Shown here piece by piece: positions 37,663 to 52,500 of a stretch of 64,000 bases of DNA; the first letter of the stretch is position 1, and every line of letters starts with the position of its first letter. Origin of the DNA: Glandiceps talaboti (lineage: Eukaryota > Hemichordata > Enteropneusta > Spengelidae); the NCBI RefSeq assembly GCF_964340395.1, contig NC_135569.1, positions 8,906,540 through 8,970,539 on the forward strand, written 5' to 3'. The position numbers and the translations under genes are program-made. A model generated the notes under the pieces. That model worked only from the letters and a program-made list of their open reading frames with translations. It was not told the origin of the DNA and ran no database searches.

Positions 37663-39722
37663 CAATAGTTATTATACTAACCAACAAATAAGATTCGTAA
37701 ATTCAACTTTAAAAATCACTTTCATTAACATATCATGAACTTTCTGTACTATACTGTCTTTTATTGTCAGTGTTTCTTAATGATGGAGATGACCTAGAAA
37801 GCGTGTATCAGTAGTCTGAAAAACTTTGCACACGACGTAGGACTAGTTAATGTCCCTAAAAATAACTAGTTTTATATACTTACTTATTTTCCGGCCGTGA
37901 CAGACAGACACATCGCTCAGCAGACTAAAAACATCATCAAATACGGAGATGTAACAAATAAATGTTGTTGCCGACCATTTTTATCATGCTAATTCTTTAA
38001 GCTATTACCGATGATTATAATCACCTTTGACATAACTATGTTGAAGTTCGCAATCACTGACATAATGTACTGCATTGACATTTAGTTGTCATCAAGATTG
38101 TATCAACTGTTAACCTTATGTTATACGATGACTTACCTTTAATATGAACATTGGCCTCGGTAGTGTTCAAAAATATCCTTCTACTTTTTTCACCCAAATG
38201 TCTAATTAGCAAGCCTTTACAGATATAATCATAACGCCGTCAAGTGTATGCTGGAAATATTAGAAAACTTAACTGCAGCAACATTAGTATGTTATACAAG
38301 GTCTTCCAAGTTATCTTTTTAGCGATACGTTTGAATATTCTGTACATTAAGTTCAGGTCGTCTGTATGTAATGAAAAGTACTATATTAGTTTATGTCTCC
38401 TTTGGTTTCCTGTACATTCGTGACTTAGAGTATGTTGCCATGGAAATAATTATTACCTTGCAGTCATATTGTTTTCATTCTCTGATCTGTACTCTCGTTG
38501 AATTGGAACATTTCGTCGATGACGAGAAGTCTGTTGCGAAACTACAGTTAATTGCCCGCCATACCAATCTCTTTCACGATATGACATCTTTATCGAACGG
38601 TTGACTAAGTTCTGTGAAATGAATCACTCAAAACGTAAATGATTCTCTCTTTAGGTCCCCTGTAATAATAGTGCATTGATACTGATAATAGGAACAAAGT
38701 ATGACATACAGTTAATGCTAAAGAGTATAAAAGTCAACAACAATTGCAATCCGTGGAAGCAGATGTCGAGGGGGAATATCTTTCGAGTCAGAATTACAGA
38801 AAGTATTATTCTCAGAATTGCTTTTGGGTAAACGATTCACACACAATAGGGGATCTGTTTACAACAATTTCACATCTAACACGCACAGCACGTTCTGAAC
38901 AAAATGTTTTCAATATTGATATCTTTGTATCATGACTTTTAAGCTGTATATCCAAACCAGTGTGTTTGTTAAAACTTATGACGTCCCCGATATATCGCCA
39001 CATCTAAGGGTCCATATCCCTGCTTTGTTTTACTTTGGGTTTTTGTAATATGTTGACAACCTAAGACAGACACAGACTTAAAATTAGTATTGAGAAATTT
39101 GGACAATATATGGATGTTGAGGTAATTGCATTCTAAGTAGGACAGTGTCTCTGTTAGCGAGATTTCTTAAGTGGCACCACAGTTAATCGCAGTAATTGTT
39201 CAGTCTATGCAGGGCTATATTTTTGCAGACTTCCATGATCTTCCAGCTAACAGTTTCGGTGACTTTTCAAGTGATTGCCACATCTTGATTACAGGTCGAT
39301 AATATCCACATCACTAAGGTGCCACTATCACCCATTTTGTAACATAGCATATGAAGAATGCTGTTTTAGTTTGTGTATGCCTTAGCTTGCCGAAAGCAAG
39401 CCTGCCAGTCTGCCTGCTCTGTCTTTATAAGCATGACCGTTAACCACCCCTTCCCCGTCTGCCTAAATGAGAAAGCATGAACAAACAATTGTTCATGCAA
39501 ATGAGCAAACTCCCAACTGTTTGAGTGGCGTAATATATAAGTAGTATAATACCATATTTGGACATTGCGTAATTGTCCCCAATAACTTGAACACTAAATT
39601 ATATCATGGGATGGACTTCTGTGATTGATTTTGAAAACATGGTGTTAATGACTGTGCGGGTGGCTTCGGAATCGGTTGACTGAAATTTCATTTCAGAACC
39701 TCATTGAGCTAGACGTAATCTT

Positions 39723-40756
39723 GAGATCTTGATATTCGATGAAGGATAGCACTAGACTAATAGAGATCTTGATATTCGATGAAGGATAACACTAGACTAA
39801 TAGAGATCTTGATATCCGATGAAGGATAGCACTAGACTAATAGAGATCTTGATATTCGATGAATGATAGCACTAGACTAATAGAGATCTTGAGATTCGAT
39901 GAAGGATAGCACTGGACTAATAGAGATCTTGATATTCTATAAAGGATAGCACTAGACTAATAGAGATCTTGAGATTCGATGAAGGATAGCACTAGACTAA
40001 TAGAGATCTTGATATTCGATGAAGAATAGCTCTAGACTAATAGAGATCTTGATATTCAATGGAGGATAGCACTAGACTAATAGAGATCTTGATATTCGAT
40101 GGAGAATAGCACTAGACTAATAGAGATCTTGATATTCTATAAAGGATAGCACTAGACTAATAGAGATCTTGAGATTCGATGGAGGATAGCACTAGACTAA
40201 TAGAGATCTTGATATTCTATAAAGGATAGCACTAGACTAATAGAGATCTTGAGATTCGATGGAGGATAGCACTAGACTACGAGAGATCTTGATATTCACT
40301 GGAGGATAGCACTAGACTAAGAGAGATCTTGATATTCGATGAAGGATAGCACTAGACTAAAAGAGATCTTGAGATTGGATGAAGGATAGCACTAGACTAA
40401 TAGAGATCTTGATATTCGCTGGAGGATAGCACTAGACTAAGAGAGATCTTGATATTCGCTGGAGGATAGCACTAGACTAAGAGAGATCTTGATATTCGCT
40501 GGAGGATAGCACTAGACTAAGAGAGATCTTGATATTCGATGAAGGATAGCACTAGACTAAGAGAGATCTTGATATTCGTTGGAGGATAGCACTAGACTAA
40601 GAGAGATCTTGATATTCGCTGGAGGATAGCACTAGACTAAGAGAGATCTTGATATTCGATGAAGGATAGCACTAGACTAAGAGAGATCTTGATATTCGCT
40701 GGAGGATAGCACTAGACTAATAGAGATCTTGATATTCGATGAAGGATAGCACTAGA
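39723..40756. repeat. 40-bp minisatellite, about 26 units
   Basis: The unit contains AGAGATCTTGATATTCGATG, then AAGGATAGCACTAGACTAAT. The period is exactly 40 with no visible indel over about 1 kb. Variation is by substitution (CGATGAAGG, TCTATAAAGG, CGCTGGAGG), and some variants alternate, suggesting 80-bp higher-order units. Confidence 0.97.
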
Positions 40757-40774
40757 AAGAAACTGAATTCATTC

Positions 40775-41242
40775 AATTTTGCTATCTTAAAGTGTAGTAT
40801 GTGTGTGTACTGTCTTATTGGTTTCTGCGTGGTTTAACAAAACAGAAACGGTGAAGAGTAAGGCCTAACAAAAACATTGTGTGGTTCCGGTTACACTCAA
40901 TTTTAGAATAGGTGGGGTAGGTAGATTTAAAAAAAAAATTTCATGTGTGAGTGTGTAGTTCAGGTTTACCATTGTTTTCCAAATGGTCTCTGTGTTATCT
41001 GTTTCTTCCTATCAGATGTACTGCCATTACAGATTGGAAGAACAGTGTTATATTGTCTTTTTAAGTTGATGTCAGTTTCCGCATCCTGGCACTATTTCTC
41101 GTGAGACTTCACAATTTGTGCGATTTTATTATTTTTTTCTCGAATACGTAAAAAAAAAGTTTAGGGTCAGCAGTTAAAAACTAGGTGGGGTCGGGTAACC
41201 GGAACCAAACAATTATTTTTACGCCTAACTTGAAGAGGACTG
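40775..41242. mobile_element. TIR family 1 element, right arm split by another element
   Basis: 40,775-40,861 matches the right part of the family 1 copies (CTATCTTAAAGTGTAG, CTTATTGGTTTCTG). The element then resumes after the insert with TTGAAGAGGACTG followed by TA, its normal end. The left part is absent; the 40-bp minisatellite lies where it would be expected. Confidence 0.6.
40862..41225. mobile_element. PIF/Harbinger-like MITE nested in TIR family 1
   Basis: The 364-bp element starts GGCCTAACAAAAACATTG. Its right end reads GGCGTAAAAATAATTG on the minus strand. The inverted ends continue into TGGTTCCGGTTAC and, inside, GGTGGGGT. The three bases TAA occur directly on both sides, matching the TWA target duplication of PIF/Harbinger elements. 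No coding capacity. Confidence 0.75.
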
Positions 41243-41465
41243 TACTTTAACATCATTTATGAAATCATAAATTCAAATCTAACGAAGGATATCCCAGTTC
41301 TCTTATTCTTCTACCTAATTGATATTTTTCATTAGTTATGGCCAATTTCACTATTTCAATAATTCAATTTCTCATTGATTTTTTTCCGTGATTGTAATTT
41401 GTTTCCGTTAGATCTTTCCTAAATATAACATGTTGGACTAATTGGATAAATAAATAATTACATAT

Positions 41466-41578
41466 ATGTATGTATGTGTGTATGTATGTATGTATGTATG
41501 TATGTATGTATGTATGTATGTATGTATGTATGTATGTATGTGTGTGTGTCTATGTATGTATGTATGTATGTATGTATG

Positions 41579-41607
<29 letters not shown>
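41466..41607. repeat. (TATG)n array
   Basis: About 140 bp of TATG units with a short TG interruption. Confidence 0.95.
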
Positions 41608-41609
<2 letters not shown>

Positions 41610-42233
41610 GATTAAGTAGGATTAAGTCTACGTTTTCTCCAGCCTGTGTAAAATCACCGATGTACCACTCTTGTCGTCATGGCAACTGTAACCTCTGGAC
41701 TCTCTCTGAAAAAGAAACGTGTTAATTTTTGTCAACGCCCAGGACATGCAAATTACCTTGTGGAGGTGATTTTGCAGCTTAACAAATATAAACAAATATA
41801 TAATTGACAAACTCACATGACGTCCCCTGACAGGTTAGATTCGTCGCCTCCATCTAACATCATCTAATGAAAGTACCGCTGTCCTTGACATGCAGTTAGT
41901 ACACATAGTGCACATTGCTTAGTTCTTCCGTAGAATGTTTCCTCCACCACCACCACCACCACCTGACTATCTATTCTAAGACGGGAAAACACCCCATGTT
42001 TGTCTATTGTATCTCCTAACACTAGAAAGCAGCCCGTAAACATTGTAACACTAGAAAGCAACCCTTGTGTAGTGACTGGAACTAACCGCTAATTAAATTT
42101 TTGAAACAAAATTGCATGTAATTAGATGTCTATTGTAGTAACTCTATAGAAAACAATTCGTGTGTGTCGACTGCGGAACTAATCGCAATTCAATTTGTAA
42201 AATTATTGATAATGAAAACTTGATGAGGAGATC

Positions 42234-42354
<121 letters not shown>

Positions 42355-45264
42355 ACACCATAGTTGCTCAATGAGCTGTTGGGTTACACTCTTGCTCTTG
42401 TTACATGTAGACATTGGTGATTCTTTCGACAATTAAAAAAGAGTGGGAAACGTGTGCGCGTGTAAAGATTTCAAAACGTAATAAAGTGGATAACTAAGCA
42501 AGTTAAAGATTGTATCTTAATTCGTATAAAAACATTTATGATCAATGTTTGCTTTCAAGGGAGCTCTTCTTTCTCCATTCTTACCCAGCTTCCCCGACGA
42601 GAATGTCAATTTAAAAACACTTTTAATTCGATCAATAAGTTTGCCATTAGTATACATGCCATTGATTATACTACTATAAAAGCCTTAACATTCAAAGATT
42701 TTCCTGATTCTGGTTCAGTTATTACAGCACAATAATGATCTTTTAATGTCTTAAGAAAACTTTGTGTAATTGTTACAAGAGCATGATATGATGTTGATCG
42801 ATTACATACCCACCAAAAGCCAGTATTGTGTGTATATTGAAATAATAAGATTTCATGTACCGGTTAAAAACGACAATTTATTCAGTAACAATTTCGAAAG
42901 ATGTTTAGAACAGAGTGGAAACTGTCAATTGTATGAGATTGGAAAATCTCATTCATTTAGTCATAGATCCTCCGCCAACAGGATACACAACTGCGGTAAA
43001 CATCAAAGGATATCTGAATGTCTACAGTACGATGTTGGTCTATGGTTTAGCATAGTGGAAGCCTTGTAACCTTTGACCTTAACAGTAACTCAATCAACAG
43101 TAATAAAAGACGTTGATCACTGATAAGAATAACTACCATACAGTCATGAATATTTATTGAATTCGAGATAAATATTTTTTGGAATGGTTCAAATAAAATG
43201 ATGGTTTTTTTTTCAATATTATTGCTATGTATTTGCTGTTATAACATATTTAGTTGTATTTTGGTACTGGGGTATTACAATGTACACAGCAGGTGAATAT
43301 ACATACATACGATTGAAACAAGATGTCGTCTGGCTCAACAAAAATCTCACCAACATTGCTACTTTTCATCGTTTTACTAACATTAAATCTAATTTTGTTT
43401 TCGATAACTGGTGTTCCAACTTTCCACAAAAGATATCTCCACAAGATATTTAAAATTGTATTCACTGACGTAGAGGTACACCTGTCATCTTCCCAAGCCT
43501 TGTTTCTCTTTTTAATTGACAATTTACAACTATAAATTGATGCTGAATACATAACTTTACAAATTTAAGGATAGAAAAATTTCAATTAATAGATGTTAGG
43601 TGTTCTTGACATTTGTGTGATTGTATCTGCATTCAAACAGCCATCGAGCGATTGATAGATTTAGTCTCAGACCACTATGTTAGTGGTCTTAGATTTTGTG
43701 TAACAGTCCGATATACAATATAATTATCAATTTAGTTACGCTATTTCTGAAAACGTGTTCATGTGAAACGCGAAGGAGTTCTGTGATTTTGTGTTCTCTA
43801 CTGTTTGATAGATAGTATATCGGTTAACGGTTGCTGAGAAGTATCGTTTGACTGTGCTGACATTGCTGTCAGTCGTGTGTACTTTTTAATACGGTTGTAA
43901 AGAGGGAATATAGGCCATGTATTGTTCATACTGTGGGCACGTTCGTGACAACGACGAACAACAAGCTTGATCGAATGCCATTACTAATTGACTTCGTTTT
44001 GGACTAAGACGTTCAGTTAAGAGGTGTTGTCAGAATTGTCAACGCACTTTACATAAATTCAATCAATCAATCAATCAACAATCAATCAATCTTCCGATCA
44101 ATCATAGAAAAAATTATTGCGGATATCGTTGACAAATCAGAGGGATAGAAACAGGGAAAAGAGAAGAGGGAACAGGGAAAGAGGGAACAGAGGAGGATTG
44201 ACATAATTTCGCTTTGTAAATGTCGGGTTGACGTCCTGTAACTTCTAGTGGGTAGTGTAGAACTATATACATATGTATGATTTACCATTCCACCCTTGAT
44301 CAATGGTTAACTGTTACTATTTCTACTTTTTTTGCATTGAAATTAGTAGAATTACCCATGATGTTACATTGGGTTTTATTTTTTTTATATTTTGACAATG
44401 GCATTTTGGATTCTTTTTCTCATAGACGTTTTTTCTTGTAAGAATCTATTTACCTGGTTCTCACTTTATCTTTCGTATACTATCACTTTCAGTTGTTAGT
44501 AAACGTTAATTTAATTATCGAACTCTTCGTTCTACGCATTTCTGCGATGTAAAATATTTAACTTGAGCTCCAGTTAGTTTCCGTCTGCAATAAGGTTGAA
44601 TATCTATGATTCAAAATCAAATTACCAAGACTTTGTATATGAAAGCTTGTTTCAAGTCCTTTTGAAATAAAACAGATTTGGGGGTCCACCATTTGTTTTC
44701 AAGGAAATAGATGAACCTTTTATTTTCCAAGTGATATTATCGGTAGCCATTTTGATTGTGAGATGTTTAATATCATTTTGACCTCTCTGTTTCCTTCGTG
44801 ACCACTGATACCTTTTCTTCATTTTCACGTCGTAGAACTGGTTAGTGTGTTCTTGAATTCAGTAACAGCAAGGTTTAAGACTTTCATTTCTGAGGTTCCC
44901 CATCAAGACAGTTGACAAAACAATATTAAATGAACACAGTTGACTTGGCACACTCTTTCCTCTCTTAGGCTATATGTCGAAAGTGCTAGGTGTTCCAACT
45001 GTTCTGTCGACCGTAGAGAGCAACTGACAGATACGCGTACGTTTCTTCCACGATCCATTCGTGGATCTTATGTGTTGAATTTTGCACGTACTCTTGTATA
45101 TAATGTTTCCGTATAAAGCTGATCACTCAGCGTCCCCACAACAATGCCAACCAGGAAGACGACTAGCCCGGTCACATGTTCATCACGTGACATTTCAATA
45201 ATTGTTATTATCTGATTATTTGTTCGGTCACATATATTTGATGGATGTGATGAGTTCGATAAGA

Positions 45265-45336
45265 TCAGTAAAGACCGTCACTCTCATCTCCACTTGAAAA
45301 GTCGATCATATCCCTCCCGCTACCACCTTTGTGTAC
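45265..45336 (-). CDS. Coiled-coil gene, terminal exon
   Basis: 23 codons and a stop, VHKGGSGRDMIDFSSGDESD then GLY, after acceptor GTCATTTTAG in phase 0. The acidic Ser-rich end has possible casein-kinase-type sites. Confidence 0.78.
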   Translation of the reverse strand, partial: VHKGGSGRDMIDFSSGDESDGLY

Positions 45337-46553
45337 CTAAAATGACAAAAAAGCAAAACATCTATAATAGTTGACCTTCCTTGTTGACGTATTCTTCAAG
45401 AGAAAGAGAGAGGAGTATGCAGGATGATGTAACTATGGCGATATGGTCACGTGACTTGAAATAAGTCTACTACAGACTGATGGTGGTCAGACTTGTACAT
45501 ACCCTGATCAGAAAATGTTGAATTGGGGTTGGGGTTGCTAAGGCATTATTTGTTTATAACTAAGCATACCATACCTGTTCAAATTTATGTAAATTCTCTC
45601 CCGGTTCTGGTGTTTGACCGTCTCTCATTGCCCTTCGTGTATGTATCTTTCTTTCCAAATCCACTTTCTCTAGTTCCATTCGCGTTTTTCTGTCCTGTAG
45701 AAACAAATCCATATCTTCGCCATGTACCCGGATGATAGAGTCAAACGGAGACCTCATAGAACCACTTCTACCACCTATAGAACTCATAGTAGACTGTGGA
45801 AATTCAAAATAGAACTACGTGAGGGTTTATATGATGAATTTAAGTTGGAAGCTACGTACGCTTGGAATAAATTACATTGATAAGGAATGTTTTATAACGC
45901 AGAAAATGTTATTTTGCATTAGTGAGAAACTTGTCTTTTCTAAAATAAGGAAGTTAATGGGGGGGGGGCAGACAACATTCAGTGACTGGTCAGTAGTTGA
46001 CGCTTCATTTGCATAGCGGGTGTCTAGTCTGTGATGATGCAATATCTACAGGGCACATACAGTTGGTATATGAGGTACATACAATATTTGGGTAAATACT
46101 GGTCTGTGTGTGCAGACAATAATGGGGTATATACAATTGCCCTGTGGGGTACATACAATTGCTCTACGGGATGACATCATACTGCCATCGATAAAAGAGA
46201 CTCGTTTCCGTCTTCTTATATCCAGTTTAGTTGATAAAAGTAGTCCTTCGACAGTATCATCGTTATCTAACTCTAAAGTTAATAGTTCCAATTCTGGTTT
46301 AAGCCTGGTGATGAGTGTTTGGTAGTCTTCTTCAGAAAGTTGTTGTAGTTGTCGTTGATGTTCCACCATCTCAATTTCCTCTTCTTTCCTCGTTATGTCA
46401 TCTGCAATTTCTCTCTCTATGTCCCTGAGTTCAATTTCATCCTGAATAAGTAGAAAACAGAAATAACGAGAACATTTCGATAATGATTGACTCTAACTCC
46501 AGATTCGTAATTGTACGTTTTCTGGTGTCGTATGTTTTACAAAGGTTGTGTTT

Positions 46554-46645
<92 letters not shown>

Positions 46646-49558
46646 ACCGCCGCCGTTGTTGTAGTCCTTATTCCAGAAGTTCCCCAATAAAATTTGCACT
46701 CCGGACTCACAAAAACAGTCCTTTACTAGGTATGACTATGTGAAGCTTTCTCACTGGCCCAGAGTAAGAATAAAGTACCACACCACACACACCACACCAC
46801 ACAACACAACACAACACAACACAACACAACACAACACAACACAACACAACACAACACAACACAACACAACACAACACCACACCACACCACACCACACCAC
46901 ACCACACCACACCATACCATACCACACAACACAACACGTCACAACACACTGCAATTCACCATGGTACAGGTTACTATGAAATTGGGGTGACAAATTTTCA
47001 CCTACGTACCTGAGATAAGTTAGAGCGCCCTCTTACAGAGTTTGAAATCACTGAGTGTCTCTTTTCTCGGAGTAAACCAATCTTTTCATTTGATGTAAGC
47101 TTGCGACGACTGAGTGACATCTGAAGTTGTTTACCAAGTTGTCGTGTTTGCTGGTTGTTTTCATCAATAAGTGTTTGGTACTCGGCTTCTGTCAGTCCAG
47201 GCTTTCTTTGTGACAATGTCTTTTCGTATTCCTGGTTTCTATATGACATACCGGCATTAATGTCCTCCTGTTTAACATTGTCTGTGTTCTGAAAGAAAAA
47301 AAGAAGAAATTTTATATTATATATTAATTTTTTCAATAACTAGATATTTGTCAATGACATAAAGGTTTAATTAATTTAGAGGGAACGTACAGTTATCATT
47401 ATGAATTGTACATAATCTGAATGATGGGTTTGGGATACTTAGATATCATTCCCCAATGTTTTCTTCGTTCAGGGAAGGAAAATAAGTGTGGCCAAAAGGG
47501 GCTTTGTCACTACTCATCTAGCGACTCTTAGTAACAAAAGCCTTAGGTCAGGAGTATTTTCCGACTGAATGAAGAAAAATATTGGAGAATAACATAATTA
47601 TACCAGCCCCAGTAATATCAAAGAAAAATCGGGGAAAGTAATGGCAATTTTGAGCATTTTGATTATATTTCGAACAAAGCAGAACCAGTGACGTAGACAC
47701 ACGCTGTCGTGACGTATACGTAGAACGATCAGGGTATAAATTATTATTTTTTGTTTGAATATAATATCTGTATCTGATAACCGCAATGGCTATATCAAGT
47801 TCTGATATGTTGTGTCCCTTAAAGGCCCATGATTGTATCCCTAGGCCTAGTTCTCACATTAGTGTTATATTATCAGTGGCGCCATAAGAATTAAATGAGA
47901 TTATGCTTTCGATCTAGACAATAGTTTTTCTACCTCTAGATCTGACCGACAACAGTTTTTCACACCTAAATTTTAATGCTAATTCAATCAAAAACAACTA
48001 TGATATTATGTGTTTGTGCTGCGCAGTACACGACCGGTCGACCATCGAGCTTTAAAGTGTTGTCACGCCATGTGTAAGTATTAAAGGCTAAGGTTAAAGG
48101 CTCCTATTATATATATAGAATCTATAACTACCAGAAACAACCCTGTCTGTTCGCGTTCTGCTCTCAGTGCGGCTCTTCTCTTCCTTTTCTTGTCCAACTT
48201 TTCCTGCAGAGCTAATTTTTGACGATTGGCATCGTGTTCCTTTTCTTTTAACAGTTGGGCCATTTGTCGTTTGTGTTTTTGAAGGAATGACTTGTAATCT
48301 TCTTTTGATAAGGCTTTCTTTTGTCGTTTACGTTCTTCCTCAAATTGTGCCTCACGTCGGCTGATTTCATCATCATCAACATCGTCTGTTTTGGTGTCGT
48401 TCTCGTCCATAGGTTCCTACAAATAGGCAGAGAGGGCGAAGGCTTGACTTTATTTCAAAAAAAATTATTCACAAAGTAAGGCAAAATTTTAAAAAATGTA
48501 GAAAAATTGTAAATGTTTTGAATACAATGGAGTTTTTTTAGGCATATTGAATATTAATTTTGTTAGGTTTTATCACATATTCTAAAATTGAATGTGCCGT
48601 CACGTGACTTTCACGTGACCGTCATGTGAAATGAACATACACGTAGATACTTACCGGACCCACTTTACTTCTTCTTTTCAAAATAGAAGTCTTTGTTTTT
48701 GGTGAATTTTCTTGTGTGTCACTATTGGCTTTATCTTTCTGCTCCTGACATATTGTCTTCATCTCTTCGACGTCTTTATCATGCTGTGCCACCAAACGCT
48801 GATACTCCTCCGGGGAGATTTGAGATGATTTTTGTTCCAGGTCTTTCTTGCATTCGTTGGAATATAGTTCAAGTTCTTCCTCCAACATCTTTAGTTGCTC
48901 TTCTGTGAGAGTTTCTTTATTTTTCTGCACAGAAACATGAAAATGGAAGTCAGATGTGTGCATATACAATAATACAAGACAGCTACAAAAACATGTCCAT
49001 AATGTGAAGAAATAGAAAATAAAACTATCCATACATGACAATTTGCTTTTTAATATCAGATTGCATATTGGTCAGGGAAAGGACAGAAAGTCCGACAGTG
49101 AAAGTTTCATCGAAAAGAAAATCATGAAGCTAACACCTGAAAAATTCCTCACTTTTATACTTATTTAAAAGTGTAACTCAATATTTACTTACAAGTGCTT
49201 GTAGTAGCTGCGTCATGTCATCCTCTTCATTTGTTTTCGCGTTTCTCATTCGTCTTCTACGAGCCAGTCTTTCCATCAGAACCAATCGTTGTTTCTCTTT
49301 TTGTTTAGTTAGCTTCCGTGTTAATCTCTTCACGTCCTTTTCATGCTCTTCCAACAGTCGTTGACACTCCTCCTCCGATGCCTCAGATCTTTTGGTCTTC
49401 ATCGCTTCTTTAAATTTCTTTTTGGTATGTTTCAGTTTTTTCTCTATTCGCGCTATCTTGGCTGACAACACTTCAGCTTCATCCGTTTCGTCTCTCTAAC
49501 AAGATTCATAGACAAATGAAAAGGTAAACATTAGATGAATAAAAATATAAATAATAGA

Positions 49559-49597
<39 letters not shown>

Positions 49598-52500
49598 ATG
49601 AATAGATAGATAAATAAATAAATAAATAAATAGTATAATTGTATTATTCCCCAATATATTTCTTCGTTCGGCTGAGGAAAATACGAGTGACCTAAGGGGG
49701 CCCTTGTCACTACGAGTCGCTAGACGAATGGTGACAAACCCTTAGCTTACGAGTATTTTCGGACTGAATGAAGTAAAATAGTGGGGAAATAACATGATTA
49801 TACCTCATAACGCATAATTTACGAAAAATTGGTAAAAATGATGACGCTTTGGAACGTTTTGACTATTTCGAGTACTGCCGAACCAGTAATTTATACATGG
49901 GTTGTCGTGAAGTAGAACGACTAGGGTATATAATCCATATTTTCTTTTCAAAGACAATAACTTAGCTTGTGTATGGTATTATAAATAACATAAACAAGTC
50001 CTTGGTCTCGACCAGACATTATCCGAGATGGAAAAAAATATCAACAGTTACAACTTTCCAAATCACTTTAAAATGAAATGTTAGTAGATTTAATTTTCTT
50101 TTTCGAAATTTTTACCTCAGACGTAATATTTGATCTTTCTGACTTACTTGAGAATCTGTTTGGTCCTTCTGCGATTTCTTTTCGACCAAATTCGTTTCTC
50201 CGTCCTTTTCAGCTTTCTTCTTTTCCTCTTCTAGTTTCTGTACCAATTTTTCGATAATCTTCTTATGCTGTGCCATCGACCCTTCGTACTCCCCAGGTGA
50301 CACTTCCGCCATCTGTTGTAATTCATCCGTATAATCTACTTCGTACTCCTCAATTTCTGCTTGGAGAAGTTTTAATTGTTCTTCTGTTAATACATCTCTG
50401 TTTTTCTATAAAAAGAGAAAAAGGTATTAAACATGTTCAATTTAAATATCATGCATTAGAGGGAAATAGAAAAAATACATGGAAATTATGATGTAAGCTT
50501 ATTAATCAGGTCCATCTCATCATAAAAACGGGGAAATGATTAGATAGAGTAGTATAGTCTTAATATATTTCTGGCTTAGTCGAGGAAAATACGAGTGACA
50601 CACGGGACCTTGTCACTTCAAAACAATTAGATCACGAATAGTTTCTGGGTGAATGAAGTAAAAAAATATTGAGAATGACATAATCCACAAGTATAATTTA
50701 TGAAAAAGCAGGAAGTGTTATAGTGAGTTTGAACGTTTTGAATCATAGTGTGAGCACCACAGAACCAGTAGACATGTTGTCGTGACGTAAAATGACCAGA
50801 ATATAAATCCCTTATTTTTTGTCGAACTTGTTCAACTTGACTTGCGTGTTGTATTAAAATGATAATAACAAACAAGAGGTAATACCAGAGCAGTAAGTAG
50901 TTTTGCCCTTTCCTCTTCCTCGTTTGATTTCAATTTTCTTCTACGTTTTCTATTGGCTAGTTTTTCCAGCAAAGCAAGTCTCTGTCTTTCCTTATTTCTG
51001 TCAAGTGTTTTCGTCAATCTCTCCATGTCCTTCTCATGTTCAGCTAACAATCGTTGGTAGTCGTCCTCTGAAAGCTCCGATCGTTTCTTCTCCACTTCTT
51101 CTTGAAACTTTATTTTAGCCATCTTTATTTGTTCTGTCAGACTTTCCTCCACTGTTACAAATTCGCTGTCATCCTGAAATACACAGTAACATGATAAAAA
51201 AGAATTTGGATGATGAACATTGATTCTGCAAATTAATATCATATATTTTATTTCAGTATTTCGTAATGTGTATAAAGCAGTAAAATTTGATCTTTCTGAC
51301 TTACAGAAGAATCGGTTTGGTCCTTCTGCGATTTCTTTCCGACCAAACTCGTTTCTCCGTCCTTTTCAGCTTTCATCTTTTCCTCTTCCAGTTTCTGTAC
51401 CAATTGTTCGATAGTCTTCTTATGCTGTGCCATCGATCCTTCGTACTCCCCAGGTGATACTTTCGCCATATGCTGTAATTCATCATTATAATCTACTTCA
51501 TACTCTTCAATTTCTGCTTTGAGAAGTTTTAATTGTTCTTCTGTCAACACATCTTTGTTTTTCTACGAAAAGAGAAAAAAGTATTAAACATGTCATTTTA
51601 AATTTCATGCATGAAATAGAAAAAATACATGGAAATTATGATGTAAGCTTATTAATTAGGTCCATCTCATCATAAAAACAGGGAAATAATTAGATATTAT
51701 AGTCTAATATATTTCTCGCTTAGTCGAGGAAATACTAGTGACACAAGGGGCCTTGTCACCGCGAAAGAGTAATGACAAAACCATTAGATCACGAGTACAT
51801 GATTTTCCGGATCAATGAAGAAAAATATTGAGAATAACATAATCCGCAAGTACAATTTATGAAAAAGAAGGAAGTGTTATGGTGAGTTTAACCGTTTTGA
51901 ATCATAGTGTGAGCACCACATAACCAGTAGACATGTTGTCGTGACGTAAAATGACCAGAATATAAATCCCTTATTTTTTGTCGAACTTGTTCAACTTGAC
52001 TTGCGTGTTGTATTAAAATGATAATAACAAACAAGAGGTAATACCAGAGCAGTAAGTAGTTTTGCCCTTTCCTCTTCCTCGTTTGATTTCAATTTTCTTC
52101 TACGTTTTCTATTGGCTAGTTTTTCCAGCAAAGCAAGTCTCTGTCTTTCCTTATTTCTGTCAAGTGTTTTCGTCAATCTCTCCATTTCCTTCTCATGTTC
52201 AGCTAACAATCGTTGGTAGTCGTCCTCTGAAAGCTCCGATCGTTTCTTCTCCACTTCTTCTTGAAACTTTATTTTAGCCATCTTTATTTGTTCTGTCAGA
52301 CTTTCCTCCACTGTTTCAAATTCACCGTCATCCTGAAAAGCACAATAACGTGATAAAAAATAGATTTGGAAAAAATGATGATCACAAAATAAATAAAACA
52401 CATTAAATACAACGTAATCACGAAACCGGAAACAAAATATCGTCTGGTTCGACAAGTTTTTTTTTTTACCAAGATTGCTACATTTTATCGTCTGGCCAGA

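Noticed and set aside
38371-38604. 77-codon plus-strand frame upstream of receptor B
   Set aside because: No family motif and no supported splice sites.
39723-40756. CRISPR-like regular repeat
   Set aside because: The units are directly adjacent with no unique spacers, in a eukaryotic genome. It is a minisatellite.
50627-50875. Extension of B exons past the GTATTA donor (the shared LPLVCYYHFNTTRKSS end)
   Set aside because: The shared tail exists because the introns were duplicated too; splicing at the donor keeps the frame into the next A exon.
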